Shown in pieces: positions 7,739-17,106 of a DNA stretch of 64,000 nt. Each line of letters opens with the position of its first letter. The stretch's first letter is position 1. The stretch is taken from assembly GCF_000195635.1 (NCBI RefSeq), contig NZ_GL882621.1, positions 113,940 to 177,939 on the forward strand. The letters are read 5' to 3'. The stretch comes from Bacteroides fluxus YIT 12057. Its GTDB lineage: Bacteria; Bacteroidota; Bacteroidia; Bacteroidales; Bacteroidaceae. The position numbers and the translations under genes are program-made. The notes below the pieces were generated by a model. The model saw only the letters and a list, made by a program, of their open reading frames with translations, did not search any database and had not been told where the DNA came from.

Positions 7739-9982
7739 TTATTCTTCTGCCTGGAACTTGCGGCTTACCTTCATCAAATTGATTGTGTAAGTCACTACAT
7801 TCTGGGCTTCCTGTATCATGGTCAGGTAAACCATGCTGACTTTGATGCTGCCGCTTTGAGTCTGGATGCGTTGCAATTCTTCACGTTTTAAGTGGGCAAG
7901 CTGTCCGTTGAGGTCATTGGCTTTACGTATTTCCGTCTCAAGGTCATGGTAGTCGTTCGTTTCCAGTTTATGGCGGCATACCTGCAATAAATAGTTGATA
8001 TCTTCCGTCACATCGGCAAATTCGCCTTTCTGGATGGCATCAAGCGGCTTGAAGTTATTGTCAATGTGCTCCAGGCAGGGTTCGCAAAGACGTCCTACGC
8101 TATATACCAGTTCGCTGGCGAAATCGTTGCCTTGGTAGTAATAGAGCCCCTTTTCCAATATGATGTTGTTGTCAAGGCGGCACATGGCAAGCGTGCCCGT
8201 ACGCTTCATCTGCTTGATGAGCTGTTTCTCGAATTTGACGGATCCCATCGCACGGCGTAGGCCACGCAGGTTTTCATGCAGGAAGGAAGTGACGGTACGT
8301 TCGAAGTTCTCTTCCGTAAAGGCGAGTATTTTGGTAAGCTCTTCGCGGGTATGTTTGCGCAACAATTCAAGAACCTCGTGATTGTCGGTGCTCTGCATCA
8401 GTTGTTTCAGCGTTTCGTTGCCTTTTTCTTTCTCTTTGCGCTTTTTATACATGATCTGGCTGCGGATCAGCATGAATACGGCGAGGCCGATAAGGGCGAT
8501 GATGGCAATGGTGCCGCCGAAGTGAATCAGCATTGCTACGAAAAAACAGATGGTGAAGGCCGCACCGGCTGTGATGAACCATCCGCCAATGACGCTCAAT
8601 ACACCGGTGATGCGGAATACGGCCGAGTCACGTCCCCAGGCACGGTCGGCAAGCGAGGTACCCATCGCTACCATGAATGTGACGTAGGTGGTAGAAAGAG
8701 GCAGTTTCAAGGAAGTACCCAATGCGATGAGCAAACCTGCCAATACCAGATTGACGGAAGCGCGTACCAGGTCAAAAGCCGCACCGTCTGCAATGATGGC
8801 TTCGTCTTTCTGGAAGCGGTGGTTTATCCAGCGCTTGGTGCTTTCGGGAGCCATTTTGGAAATTCCGTTGGCAAGTGTCATGCTGAAACGTACCAGTGTA
8901 CGGGCGATGGGAGTACTGCCGAAATTCTCTTCACCTTCATCCTGGCGGGAGAGGTCAACGGAAGTCTTGATTACATTATGTGCTTTTTTGGAAGTGCAAA
9001 GTGCATAGACCATGATGGCTCCTGCACCGATAAGGAAGTACCAAGGGGTTTTGGCAGGGCCGAGGAGGGAGCTCATGAGGAAGCCGTCGGCTCCGGCTGC
9101 CGTACCGTTGGTCGTATAATCGATGAATGAAGAATAGCCGGCAAGAGGCACACCGATAAAGTTGACCAAGTCATTGCCTGCAAAAGCAAGGGCGAGCGAG
9201 AATGTACCCATCAGCACCACTACTTTGAATATGTTGACTTTGCATAAGTGCAGGATCTGCATCAGAATGGTGAAGAACACGAAACAACAGGTAATCAACA
9301 TTCCCGTATTGTCTTGTATCCAGTGTTTGTTTTCGGGGGGCATGAACGAGCTGTCCTTCAATCCTTTTATCAGCATGAAGTAGATGATGGAAGTGGCGGC
9401 GATACCACCGAACAGGGCAATGCTGTACTTCATCTTTTTCTTGTAGTTGAAAGTAAAGACGATACGTGCCAGCCATTGTACCAACATACCGAAGAAGAAC
9501 GCGATGGCTACGGAAAGGAAGATACCCATGATGACGGACAGGGCTTTGTCTGTGTTGATAAGGTCGCCGAACCCGAGCGTGTCGCTGTTGTAAACCTTGA
9601 TAAGTGCCAGTGCGAATGTACCTCCCAGCAACTCGAACACCATAGAAACGGTGGTGGAGGTAGGCATGCCCATTGTGTTGAAGACATCCAACAGTACGAC
9701 ATCCGTCAGCATGACGGCAAGTAATATGCACATGATTTCGGCAAAATAGAAATGTTCTGGTTGGTAGATGCCATGTCGTGCAATATCCATCATACCGTTA
9801 CTTAGCGCAGCGCCGATAAATACACCGATACCTGCTATGAACAGTATGGTCTTGAAAGAGGCTGCCTTTGCTCCGACAGCCGATTGAAGAAAGTTAACCG
9901 CATCGTTGCTGACTCCTACTACAAGATCGAAAATCGCAAGTACGAACAGAAAGACTACGATACCTAAATAGATTGTTTCCAT
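7739..9982 (-). CDS. PiT-family phosphate transporter with PhoU-like tail
   Basis: A 747-residue inner-membrane protein. The start at METIYLGIVV was chosen because it places the first membrane helix directly at the N-terminus. PiT signature repeats are visible: GVSNDAVNFLQSAVGAKAAS near the start and GNDLVNFIGVPLAGYSS in the second half. About ten membrane segments precede residue 540. The remaining 200 residues are soluble and helical (REELTKILAFTEENFERTV onward), resembling PhoU-type domains that control phosphate channels. Substrate is probably inorganic phosphate coupled to Na+ or H+. It follows ppk1 after 101 bp on the same strand, which points to coordinated phosphate uptake and polyphosphate storage. 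Confidence 0.88.
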   Translation of the reverse strand: METIYLGIVVFLFVLAIFDLVVGVSNDAVNFLQSAVGAKAASFKTILFIAGIGVFIGAALSNGMMDIARHGIYQPEHFYFAEIMCILLAVMLTDVVLLDVFNTMGMPTSTTVSMVFELLGGTFALALIKVYNSDTLGFGDLINTDKALSVIMGIFLSVAIAFFFGMLVQWLARIVFTFNYKKKMKYSIALFGGIAATSIIYFMLIKGLKDSSFMPPENKHWIQDNTGMLITCCFVFFTILMQILHLCKVNIFKVVVLMGTFSLALAFAGNDLVNFIGVPLAGYSSFIDYTTNGTAAGADGFLMSSLLGPAKTPWYFLIGAGAIMVYALCTSKKAHNVIKTSVDLSRQDEGEENFGSTPIARTLVRFSMTLANGISKMAPESTKRWINHRFQKDEAIIADGAAFDLVRASVNLVLAGLLIALGTSLKLPLSTTYVTFMVAMGTSLADRAWGRDSAVFRITGVLSVIGGWFITAGAAFTICFFVAMLIHFGGTIAIIALIGLAVFMLIRSQIMYKKRKEKEKGNETLKQLMQSTDNHEVLELLRKHTREELTKILAFTEENFERTVTSFLHENLRGLRRAMGSVKFEKQLIKQMKRTGTLAMCRLDNNIILEKGLYYYQGNDFASELVYSVGRLCEPCLEHIDNNFKPLDAIQKGEFADVTEDINYLLQVCRHKLETNDYHDLETEIRKANDLNGQLAHLKREELQRIQTQSGSIKVSMVYLTMIQEAQNVVTYTINLMKVSRKFQAEE

Positions 9983-10083
9983 AAATATGTATTTTGTTTC
10001 CGCTGCAAAGGAACGTAAATTGTGTTGCAGGGAAGTGTCATACATGTTACAGAAATGTTACGAAACGAATGATATCCGGTTAT

Positions 10084-12141
10084 CTATTTCTGTTTCAGGT
10101 ATTCGTAAAAGGTGTATTGCGACCGGGTCTTTTCTTTCTGCGGACGGCTTGACTTCCAGCGGTTCCGTAAGCGGTCATCCACAAAGCAGGCTTTTCTCTT
10201 GTCGGACAGTTGTATGGAGAGCATGTCTGTCAGCTCCTGTTTCAGGTCCGGGTCCAATATGGGAGTGACGGCTTCGATGCGGCGGTACAGGTTACGGCGC
10301 ATCCAGTCCGGCGAACCGAGGAAAAGTCTGGGGTCACCTCCATTGCCGAAGTACCAGATGCGGGCATGCTCCAGGAAGGTATCTACGATACGGGTTATCC
10401 GGATGTTGCGGCTGTACGGTTGCCCGGGTATCAGACAGCAGATGCCGCGTACAATCAAGTCTATTTCCACTCCTGCCTGCGATGCCTCGTAGAGGCGCTC
10501 TATCATGGCCGGATCTTGTAAGGCATTCATCTTAAGGATGATTCTGCCCCGTTTTCCGCTTTGTGCCAGTTCCATCTCATGGTTGATCAGCCGGTTCAGT
10601 TCCGGTATCAGATTGAACCGCGCCACCAGCAGGCGGTGGAAAACAGGGTTTTCTTTTCCTTTCAGGGTGCGGAACAGGTTGTGCAGATCATTGACGATAA
10701 CAGGATTGCAGGTGAAAAGTCCGCTGTCCGCATAGAGGGTGGCGGTCTTCTCGTTGAAGTTTCCGGTGCTGATGTAGGCATAACTGGTCAGCTTGTGCCC
10801 TTCTTTGTCGCAGCGTAGTATGAGGGCCACTTTGGCATGGACCTTCAGTCCGGGTATGCTGTAGATGATATTGATGCCGGCGGCTTTCATCATTTCGGCG
10901 GTGGCAAGGTTGTTCTCTTCGTCGAAGCGTGCCTTCAGTTCAACGAATACGGTCACTTTCTTCCCGTTCTGTGCGGCGGCTATCAGGGTATTGATGACCG
11001 TGGAGTTTTCCGCCACACGGTATTGGGTAACCATGATTTCGCGTACGGTAGGTTCGTGTACCGCTTCATATAAGAAATGTATGAAGTGGTCGAAAGAGTG
11101 GTAGGGATAGTGCAGCAGCAAATCCTTCTTCTCTACATACCGGAAGATGGATTCCCGTTCGTCCAGGCAGGTCAGCTTCATGGGTTGCGGCTTTTTGATG
11201 GGGCGTACGGTATGGTTGGGATTGGGCAAGTGCCGCAAGTCCTCCATATTGAGATGCTTGTCGCCCGGCACCAGTTCCCTCCGGTCTATATGATAGGCAT
11301 CTACCAGGAAATCCAGGAAGTCCTGCGGCATGGCACGGTCATAGACAAAACGGCAGACATCTCCGATTTTGCGTTTCTTCACCTTGGTCTTTACCTGCTC
11401 TATGATTTCGGAAGTGTTGGCGGCATCGTCTATCAGGATATCCGCATCGCGTGAAATCTTGATGCAGTAGCTGCTCTCTACCTCGTAGCCGGGGAAGATG
11501 GTGTCTATATTGGCTTTGATGATGTCTTCGATAAACATCAGGTAGTAATTCTTCCCGACTTTGGGCAATTCGATGAAACGGGGCACTTTGCTGTAAGGCA
11601 GTTTCATGACAAAGTACTGTGTGCGGTCGGGTGAACCGGCAGGCACGCCTTTCAGATAAAGGCGCACGGCCAGGTAAAGCCGGTTGTCGCGCAGGAAAGA
11701 GATGACCTTGTCTTTGCTCACCGGCACGGGAGCCAGGTACGGGAAAATCTCTTCCCGGAAGAACTTGCGCAGGAACTCCCGGTGGAAAGGCTCCACATTG
11801 CGGCTTTGGTAAAAGATGATATGGTGTTTCCGCAAGGCGGGCAGTATCTTTTCTTCGTAGATGCGGATACGTTCCTCCAGCTGGCGGTTTACTTCCCTGT
11901 TGATCTCTCCAACCAGTTCGATGGCGGATTGTACGGACTCTTCATCGTTGTGTGCAGCCCCTGTTGCTATGGCTTTATGGTCGGCCACGCGTATCTTGTA
12001 GAACTCCTCCAAGTTGGAAGAATATATAGAAATAAAGTTGATGCGCTCATACAGCGGCAAGGAATCGTCTTCGGCTTCCAACAGTACACGGTAGTTGAAA
12101 GACAGCCAGCTGATATCGCGTTTGAAATATCTGTTTTCCAT
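10084..12141 (-). CDS. ppk1: Polyphosphate kinase 1
   Basis: Transfers the gamma phosphate of ATP reversibly to polyphosphate. The 685-residue protein begins at MENRYFKRDISWLSFN, the characteristic PPK1 N-terminus. The catalytic histidines are present as KVHAK (His435) and LEHAR (His592), and both fall on the same residue numbers as in the E. coli enzyme. STGNFNEKTATLY, typical of the phosphate-binding C-domain, is also seen. It lies upstream of the phosphate transporter on the same strand and is divergent from a phosphoesterase gene. No exopolyphosphatase (ppx) is in the window. Confidence 0.97.
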   Translation of the reverse strand: MENRYFKRDISWLSFNYRVLLEAEDDSLPLYERINFISIYSSNLEEFYKIRVADHKAIATGAAHNDEESVQSAIELVGEINREVNRQLEERIRIYEEKILPALRKHHIIFYQSRNVEPFHREFLRKFFREEIFPYLAPVPVSKDKVISFLRDNRLYLAVRLYLKGVPAGSPDRTQYFVMKLPYSKVPRFIELPKVGKNYYLMFIEDIIKANIDTIFPGYEVESSYCIKISRDADILIDDAANTSEIIEQVKTKVKKRKIGDVCRFVYDRAMPQDFLDFLVDAYHIDRRELVPGDKHLNMEDLRHLPNPNHTVRPIKKPQPMKLTCLDERESIFRYVEKKDLLLHYPYHSFDHFIHFLYEAVHEPTVREIMVTQYRVAENSTVINTLIAAAQNGKKVTVFVELKARFDEENNLATAEMMKAAGINIIYSIPGLKVHAKVALILRCDKEGHKLTSYAYISTGNFNEKTATLYADSGLFTCNPVIVNDLHNLFRTLKGKENPVFHRLLVARFNLIPELNRLINHEMELAQSGKRGRIILKMNALQDPAMIERLYEASQAGVEIDLIVRGICCLIPGQPYSRNIRITRIVDTFLEHARIWYFGNGGDPRLFLGSPDWMRRNLYRRIEAVTPILDPDLKQELTDMLSIQLSDKRKACFVDDRLRNRWKSSRPQKEKTRSQYTFYEYLKQK

Positions 12142-12217
12142 AATGCTAAGGTTAAGGGAGAGGTGTAAAAAGTGCCTAAAAGAAATCATAAAGCACACCC
12201 TCCTGTTTAAACTTTCC

Positions 12218-12235
12218 CAAATATAATTACCTTTG
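12218..12235. promoter_or_regulatory. Back-to-back -7 boxes of ppk1 and the phosphoesterase gene
   Basis: The minus strand has TATATTTG (12225 to 12218) facing ppk1, and the plus strand has TACCTTTG (12228-12235) facing the phosphoesterase. The boxes are only 2 bp apart, so the two polymerases probably exclude each other. Confidence 0.6.
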
Positions 12236-12255
12236 TCCTAATAAACAATAGAAAG

Positions 12256-12747
12256 ATGACAAAAATTGGTTTATTATCAGATACGCACGGTTATTGGGAC
12301 GAGAAGTATCTGCAATATTTCGAATCGTGTGATGAAATATGGCATGCCGGTGACATCGGTTCACTGGAAGTAGCGCAGAAGCTGGCTGCATTCCGTCCGT
12401 TCCGGGCGGTATATGGCAATATCGACGGGCAGGAGATTCGTCAACTCTATCCGCAGATTCTGCGCTTTACGGTAGATGGGGCGGAAGTGCTGATGAAGCA
12501 CATCGGCGGTTATCCGGGCAAATACGATCCTTCCATACAAGGCAGCATCCTGGTGCGCCCGCCAAAATTGTTTGTCAGCGGGCATTCTCATATTCTGAAG
12601 GTGAAGTACGACAAGACGTTGGGCATGCTTCATATCAATCCGGGGGCGGCAGGCATTTCCGGTTTTCATAAAGTACGTACAATGGTCCGGTTTGTGATAG
12701 ACAACGGTACTTTCAAAGACCTGGAGGTGATAGAATTGGCGGGGTGA
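12256..12747 (+). CDS. YfcE/MJ0936-type metallophosphoesterase
   Basis: A 163-residue cytoplasmic protein of the calcineurin-like phosphoesterase superfamily. The metal-binding motifs are in order: SDTHG (residues 8-12), HAGDIG (about 31-36), YGNID (about 53-57) and SGHSH (about 115-119). The family hydrolyses phosphodiesters with Mn2+, but the natural substrate is usually unknown. It shares a divergent promoter region with ppk1, which hints at phosphate metabolism but does not prove it. Full family length. Confidence 0.88.
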   Translation: MTKIGLLSDTHGYWDEKYLQYFESCDEIWHAGDIGSLEVAQKLAAFRPFRAVYGNIDGQEIRQLYPQILRFTVDGAEVLMKHIGGYPGKYDPSIQGSILVRPPKLFVSGHSHILKVKYDKTLGMLHINPGAAGISGFHKVRTMVRFVIDNGTFKDLEVIELAG

Positions 12748-12796
12748 CGGAAACGGATCCGAGCGGTAGCTTAGAATTAAAAATAATTTAATTTAT

Positions 12797-12827
12797 TTTG
12801 TACTGCATTCGGTTTACACTATCTTTG
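12797..12827 (+). promoter_or_regulatory. Promoter of rfbA
   Basis: A textbook Bacteroides promoter: TTTG at 12797-12800, a 19-bp spacer, and TATCTTTG at 12820-12827. The leader is about 85 nt and starts with a small hairpin (AACTTG/CAAGTT near 12829-12845). Confidence 0.8.
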
Positions 12828-12917
12828 CAACTTGAATAGCAAGTTAGAGCCGTGGGGCATCGTCCTCCTTCTTATTTTATTCTCCGTTTGATGTATCACC
12901 GAAAAAAGAACTGAAAT

Positions 12918-13820
12918 ATGAAAGGAATTATTCTTGCAGGTGGCAGCGCCACTCGTCTCTATCCGTTATCCAAGGCTATCTCAAAGCAGATAATGCCTGT
13001 CTATGACAAGCCCATGATTTACTACCCGCTTTCCACGCTGATGCTGGCGGGCATACGTGAAGTCCTGATCATTTCTACCCCCCGTGATTTGCCCATGTTC
13101 CGTGAACTGTTGGGAACCGGTGAAGAGCTCGGCATGTCCTTTTCTTATAAGATACAGGAGAATCCCAACGGATTGGCGCAGGCTTTTGTCCTGGGCGCCG
13201 AATTTCTGGACGGCGGTCCCGGCTGCTTGATCTTAGGTGACAATATGTTTTATGGACAGGGCTTTTCGGCCATGCTGAAACGTGCCGCTTCCATTGACAA
13301 GGGGGCTTGCATCTTCGGGTATTACGTGAAAGATCCCCGTGCATACGGTGTAGTGGAGTTTGATGCCGACGGAAAGGCCATTTCCCTTGAAGAGAAACCT
13401 GCGCAGCCCAAAAGCAACTATGCTGTTCCCGGTCTCTACTTCTACGACTCTACCGTCACGGCCAAGGCTGCCGCTTTGAAGCCTTCCGCCCGCGGTGAAT
13501 ATGAAATTACCGACTTGAATCGCCTCTACCTGGAAGAGGGTACTTTGAAGGTGGAGCTCTTCGGCCGTGGCTTTGCCTGGCTTGACACGGGCAATTGTGA
13601 CAGTCTGCTTGAAGCCAGCAACTTCGTCGCCACCATCCAGAACCGCCAGGGATTCCGTGTCAGCTGTATTGAAGAGATTGCCTGGCGCAAAGGCTGGATA
13701 GATATCGACCAGCTGTATCGTCTGGGCGAGCAGCTTGGCAAGACCGAGTACGGCAAGTATCTGATGGAACTGGCCGATTCCAGAACTCATATCGCAAAAT
13801 TTAAAATTCAAAATTCATAA
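12918..13820 (+). CDS. rfbA: Glucose-1-phosphate thymidylyltransferase
   Basis: Makes dTDP-glucose from glucose-1-phosphate and dTTP, the first step to dTDP-rhamnose and other dTDP-sugars. The 300-residue protein starts with [16 protein letters not shown], the nucleotide-binding signature. [17 protein letters not shown] and [14 protein letters not shown] complete the family pattern. rfbB follows after 11 bp, so the pair is an operon; rfbC and rfbD are not in the window and must lie elsewhere if rhamnose is made. The last residues (KFKIQNS) are encoded by an AT-rich ATTCAAAATTCA-type repeat rather than family sequence. Confidence 0.96.
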   Translation: MKGIILAGGSATRLYPLSKAISKQIMPVYDKPMIYYPLSTLMLAGIREVLIISTPRDLPMFRELLGTGEELGMSFSYKIQENPNGLAQAFVLGAEFLDGGPGCLILGDNMFYGQGFSAMLKRAASIDKGACIFGYYVKDPRAYGVVEFDADGKAISLEEKPAQPKSNYAVPGLYFYDSTVTAKAAALKPSARGEYEITDLNRLYLEEGTLKVELFGRGFAWLDTGNCDSLLEASNFVATIQNRQGFRVSCIEEIAWRKGWIDIDQLYRLGEQLGKTEYGKYLMELADSRTHIAKFKIQNS

Positions 13821-13831
13821 TTCTCAAACTC

Positions 13832-14971
13832 ATGACTTCTTATCTCGTAACCGGTGCTGCCGGATTTATCGGCGCCAACTATATCAAATATATTCTGGCG
13901 AAACATAGTGACATTAGAGTGGTCATACTGGACGCTCTTACTTATGCCGGAAACTTGGGAACCATCGCCAATGACATAGACGATGACCGTTGTATCTTTG
14001 TAAAAGGTGACATCTGCGACCGTGTGCTTGCCGACGAACTGTTTGCCAAATATAAGTTTGATTATGTGGTGAACTTTGCGGCCGAAAGCCATGTGGACCG
14101 CAGCATTGAGAATCCCCAACTTTTCCTGATGACAAACATCTTGGGTACACAAAACTTGCTGGATGCTGCCCGCCGTGCCTGGGTAACGGGGAAGGATGCG
14201 TCCGGTTATCCCACTTGGCGTCCGGGGGTACGCTACCATCAGGTATCTACCGATGAAGTTTACGGCTCATTGGGTGCGGAAGGGTATTTTACGGAACAGA
14301 CTCCGCTTTGTCCGCATAGCCCGTACAGCGCCAGCAAGACAAGCGCTGATATGGTCGTGATGGCGTATCACGATACCTATAAAATGCCGGTAACCATTAC
14401 CCGCTGCTCCAACAACTACGGTCCTTATCATTTCCCGGAGAAGCTGATTCCGTTGATTATCAAAAATATACTCGAAGGAAAGAAACTTCCGGTCTATGGT
14501 GACGGCAGTAATGTGCGCGATTGGTTGTATGTGGAAGACCATTGCAAGGCTATAGACCTTGTGGTTCGTGAAGGTGTGGAAGGAGAGGTTTATAACGTAG
14601 GCGGTCACAATGAAAAGACCAATCTTGAGATTGTGAAGCTGACTATTTCTACTATCCGCCGTCTGATGGAAGAAGAACCCAGGTACCGTGAAGTCTTGAA
14701 GAAGAAGGAAAAGGGTGCCGACGGACAGATTGACATCAGTTGGATCAACGAAGAACTGATTACTTTTGTAAAGGATCGCCTGGGACATGACCAGCGTTAT
14801 GCCATCGATCCTACAAAGATTACCGCTGCCTTGGGCTGGTATCCTGAAACAAAGTTTGAGGTGGGTATTGTCAAGACCATCGTGTGGTACCTGAACAATC
14901 AGGAATGGGTAGAGGAAGTTACCAGCGGTGATTATCAGAAATACTACGAAAAGATGTACGGAAGAAGGTGA
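13832..14971 (+). CDS. rfbB: dTDP-glucose 4,6-dehydratase
   Basis: Converts dTDP-glucose to dTDP-4-keto-6-deoxyglucose. A 379-residue extended short-chain dehydrogenase. The NAD-binding GAAGFIGANY is at residues 8-17, AAESHVDRSI is present, the catalytic YSASKTSAD tetrad segment is about residue 165, and NNYGPYHFPEKLIP follows. It is second in the rfbA-rfbB operon and ends 9 bp from the convergent menA stop. Somewhat longer than the E. coli enzyme (about 360 residues), with an insertion rich in Lys and Glu near residues 280-310. Confidence 0.96.
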   Translation: MTSYLVTGAAGFIGANYIKYILAKHSDIRVVILDALTYAGNLGTIANDIDDDRCIFVKGDICDRVLADELFAKYKFDYVVNFAAESHVDRSIENPQLFLMTNILGTQNLLDAARRAWVTGKDASGYPTWRPGVRYHQVSTDEVYGSLGAEGYFTEQTPLCPHSPYSASKTSADMVVMAYHDTYKMPVTITRCSNNYGPYHFPEKLIPLIIKNILEGKKLPVYGDGSNVRDWLYVEDHCKAIDLVVREGVEGEVYNVGGHNEKTNLEIVKLTISTIRRLMEEEPRYREVLKKKEKGADGQIDISWINEELITFVKDRLGHDQRYAIDPTKITAALGWYPETKFEVGIVKTIVWYLNNQEWVEEVTSGDYQKYYEKMYGRR

Positions 14972-14980
14972 TGAATCGTC

Positions 14981-15925
14981 TTACGTAGCCAGGATAACTG
15001 CACTCAACAACAATCCCATAAGCAGCATGTTGCGCGAGGTCTCGCCCAATATGCTGTTTAATTTTTTACCGCTTCGTATTTCACACATCCGCTTCCAGGT
15101 ACGCACATGTGCCAGTAGGTAAATGAATGGCAGGAGTACGGCGGTAACGTCAAAAGACAATACGCCGGTTTCTCCCTGCATGTCCCCGCCGTTACGGACG
15201 GCAAACCATAGGGTGAGGAGGGTGGCTGCCATTCCTAGCCCAAGATACAGGTATCTTCCGAGAGGTTCACCGAACCGCACAATGAGCGTGCGTTTTCCAC
15301 TGAGGGCATCTTGTTCGCGATCCCGGTAATTGTTCACTATCAATAAGGTGTCTGTCACCAGTCCGCTGATGAGGGAAGCAACCATGACATCCGCCGTAAT
15401 GGTATAGGCCTGCACATAGTAAGTGCCGCCTACAGGGACAAAACCGAAGAACATCAATACCAGCAGGTCACCCCAGCCTTGATACGAGAGGACAGTGGTA
15501 TAGAGAAACGCAAATACGACGCAAAACATTCCCAATAAGACCAGTTCCCAGCCGTGGTATGGCAGTTGTCCCCGGCATGCATACAGCAGTCCGCAGCCGG
15601 TGAGGCAAGACAGGAAGACCGTGAGCCCGATGCCCCGTTTCATGGCTTCCGGCGTAATCCATCCTTGGGCGCAGGCGCGTTCCGGGCCGAGGCGGTCTTC
15701 GCGGTCAGTGCCTTTCAGGTAATCGTACAGGTCATTGATGAAATTGGCGGCTATCTGCATGCCGCAGGCGAAAAGCAGGCACAGCAAGGCAGCCATGCCT
15801 TTGAACTGTCCGTCGGCAAGTGCAAGGGAAGTTCCTGTCAGTACGGGGATGACGGCGCCGGTCAATGTTTTGGGACGGGCGGCGAGGAGCCATGCGTGGA
15901 GTGAATTTTGCTTAATCTCTTTCAT
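14981..15925 (-). CDS. menA: 1,4-dihydroxy-2-naphthoate polyprenyltransferase
   Basis: Attaches the polyprenyl chain to dihydroxynaphthoate in menaquinone synthesis, at the inner membrane. The start at MKEIKQNSLHAWL gives 314 residues. The UbiA-family Asp motifs are present as NFINDLYDYLKGTD (first) and NNYRDREQD (second). About eight membrane helices are predicted by eye. No other men genes are nearby. The promoter region is shared with the divergent lipoprotein phosphoesterase. Confidence 0.93.
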   Translation of the reverse strand: MKEIKQNSLHAWLLAARPKTLTGAVIPVLTGTSLALADGQFKGMAALLCLLFACGMQIAANFINDLYDYLKGTDREDRLGPERACAQGWITPEAMKRGIGLTVFLSCLTGCGLLYACRGQLPYHGWELVLLGMFCVVFAFLYTTVLSYQGWGDLLVLMFFGFVPVGGTYYVQAYTITADVMVASLISGLVTDTLLIVNNYRDREQDALSGKRTLIVRFGEPLGRYLYLGLGMAATLLTLWFAVRNGGDMQGETGVLSFDVTAVLLPFIYLLAHVRTWKRMCEIRSGKKLNSILGETSRNMLLMGLLLSAVILAT

Positions 15926-15955
15926 GTCTGTTTTAATAAGTATCAACGTCTGTCG

Positions 15956-15984
15956 GCAAAGATACGGAAAATGCCTATCTTTGC
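15956..15984. promoter_or_regulatory. Facing -7 boxes of menA and the phosphoesterase gene
   Basis: GCAAAGATA at 15956-15964 and TATCTTTGC at 15976-15984 form a perfect 9-bp inverted repeat with an 11-bp centre. Read outward, each arm is a Bacteroides -7 box (TATCTTTG), one for menA on the minus strand and one for the gene at 15993 on the plus strand. Confidence 0.6.
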
Positions 15985-15992
15985 AGTCGCTT

Positions 15993-17063
15993 ATGATGAA
16001 GAAGTTATTTTATATACCTGTTCTTTTGTTGCTGCTCTTGTCGTCATGTAAGTCGAAAAGAAATCTTGTCTCGTCTCTGCCGCAACAAGTGATGAAGGGT
16101 GACAGTACCCGTTTAAGTGATACGATCGGTTTGTCTTCCGCCCTTTCGCCCATGCTTACTTTCGACCAGTCCGATTTGCGTAATGTCCGTCGCCGGCCAG
16201 TGAAGCGTCCCGCCGGGAAGCCGAAAAAGGAGGAACCGTCGAAACCCCACAGGCAAATCGTGCAGCGCGGTACGCGAATCACGGTTAAGACCGTTCATGT
16301 ACCTTCCTCTTATGAGGGAGTCAGCCGCATCAAGGTGTATGATTTCACTCACCGTGATGTACCGGCCGCTTTTGAAGGATTCCGCATCGCTTTTGTTTCT
16401 GACCTGCATTATAAGAGCCTGTTGAAGGAGAAAGGGTTGAATGACCTTGTGCGTCTGCTCATAGACCAGAAAGCCGATGTCCTGTTGATTGGCGGTGATT
16501 TTCATGAAGGCTGCCAATATGTGCCGCCGGTCATGGCCGCGCTTGCCAAGGTGAAGACACCGATGGGCACCTATGCTGTATTGGGCAACAATGATTATGA
16601 GGCCTGCTATGATGATATTGTGAGAGAGATGGACCATTATGGGATGCATCTGCTGGAACACAAGGTAGATACGCTGAACCGGGAGGGTGCCCGGATACTG
16701 GTAGCAGGCGTGCGCAATCCTTTTGATCTGGCACAGAACGGTAAATCTCCTACGCTCGGGCTTTCTCCCGATGATTTTGTTATCCTGCTGACGCACACCC
16801 CTGATTATGCGGAAGATGTTCCGGTTACCAACAGCGACTTGGTGCTTGCGGGACATACGCACGGCGGGCAGGTTACCCTGTTCGGCCTTTATGCTCCGAT
16901 TGTTCCCTCACACTATGGACAGCGTTTCCTTACGGGGCTGAAGTACAATTCCAAACATATACCGATGATTATCACCAATGGTATCGGTACTTCACAAAAG
17001 GCGGTGCGCATGTTCGCACCGGCAGAGGTAATCATGATTGTGCTGCATCAGTTGAAGGACTGA
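15993..17063 (+). CDS. Lipoprotein metallophosphoesterase (YaeI-like)
   Basis: The start at MMKKLFYIP gives a lipoprotein signal (LLLLLLSSC); an earlier in-frame start would read through the promoter and lose the signal. The mature 356-residue protein has about 100 linker residues, then a calcineurin-like phosphoesterase domain. Motifs are SDLHYKS, GGDFHEG, LGNNDYE and AGHTHGGQ, in the order seen in YaeI/UDP-2,3-diacylglucosamine pyrophosphatase relatives. Substrate unknown. The -7 box ends only 9 bp before the start, so the message would have almost no leader. Confidence 0.85.
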   Translation: MMKKLFYIPVLLLLLLSSCKSKRNLVSSLPQQVMKGDSTRLSDTIGLSSALSPMLTFDQSDLRNVRRRPVKRPAGKPKKEEPSKPHRQIVQRGTRITVKTVHVPSSYEGVSRIKVYDFTHRDVPAAFEGFRIAFVSDLHYKSLLKEKGLNDLVRLLIDQKADVLLIGGDFHEGCQYVPPVMAALAKVKTPMGTYAVLGNNDYEACYDDIVREMDHYGMHLLEHKVDTLNREGARILVAGVRNPFDLAQNGKSPTLGLSPDDFVILLTHTPDYAEDVPVTNSDLVLAGHTHGGQVTLFGLYAPIVPSHYGQRFLTGLKYNSKHIPMIITNGIGTSQKAVRMFAPAEVIMIVLHQLKD

Positions 17064-17106
17064 CGGTTCGCTTTGGGTGTTGTGCCATCTTCTGTCTTGC
17101 ATTAAG

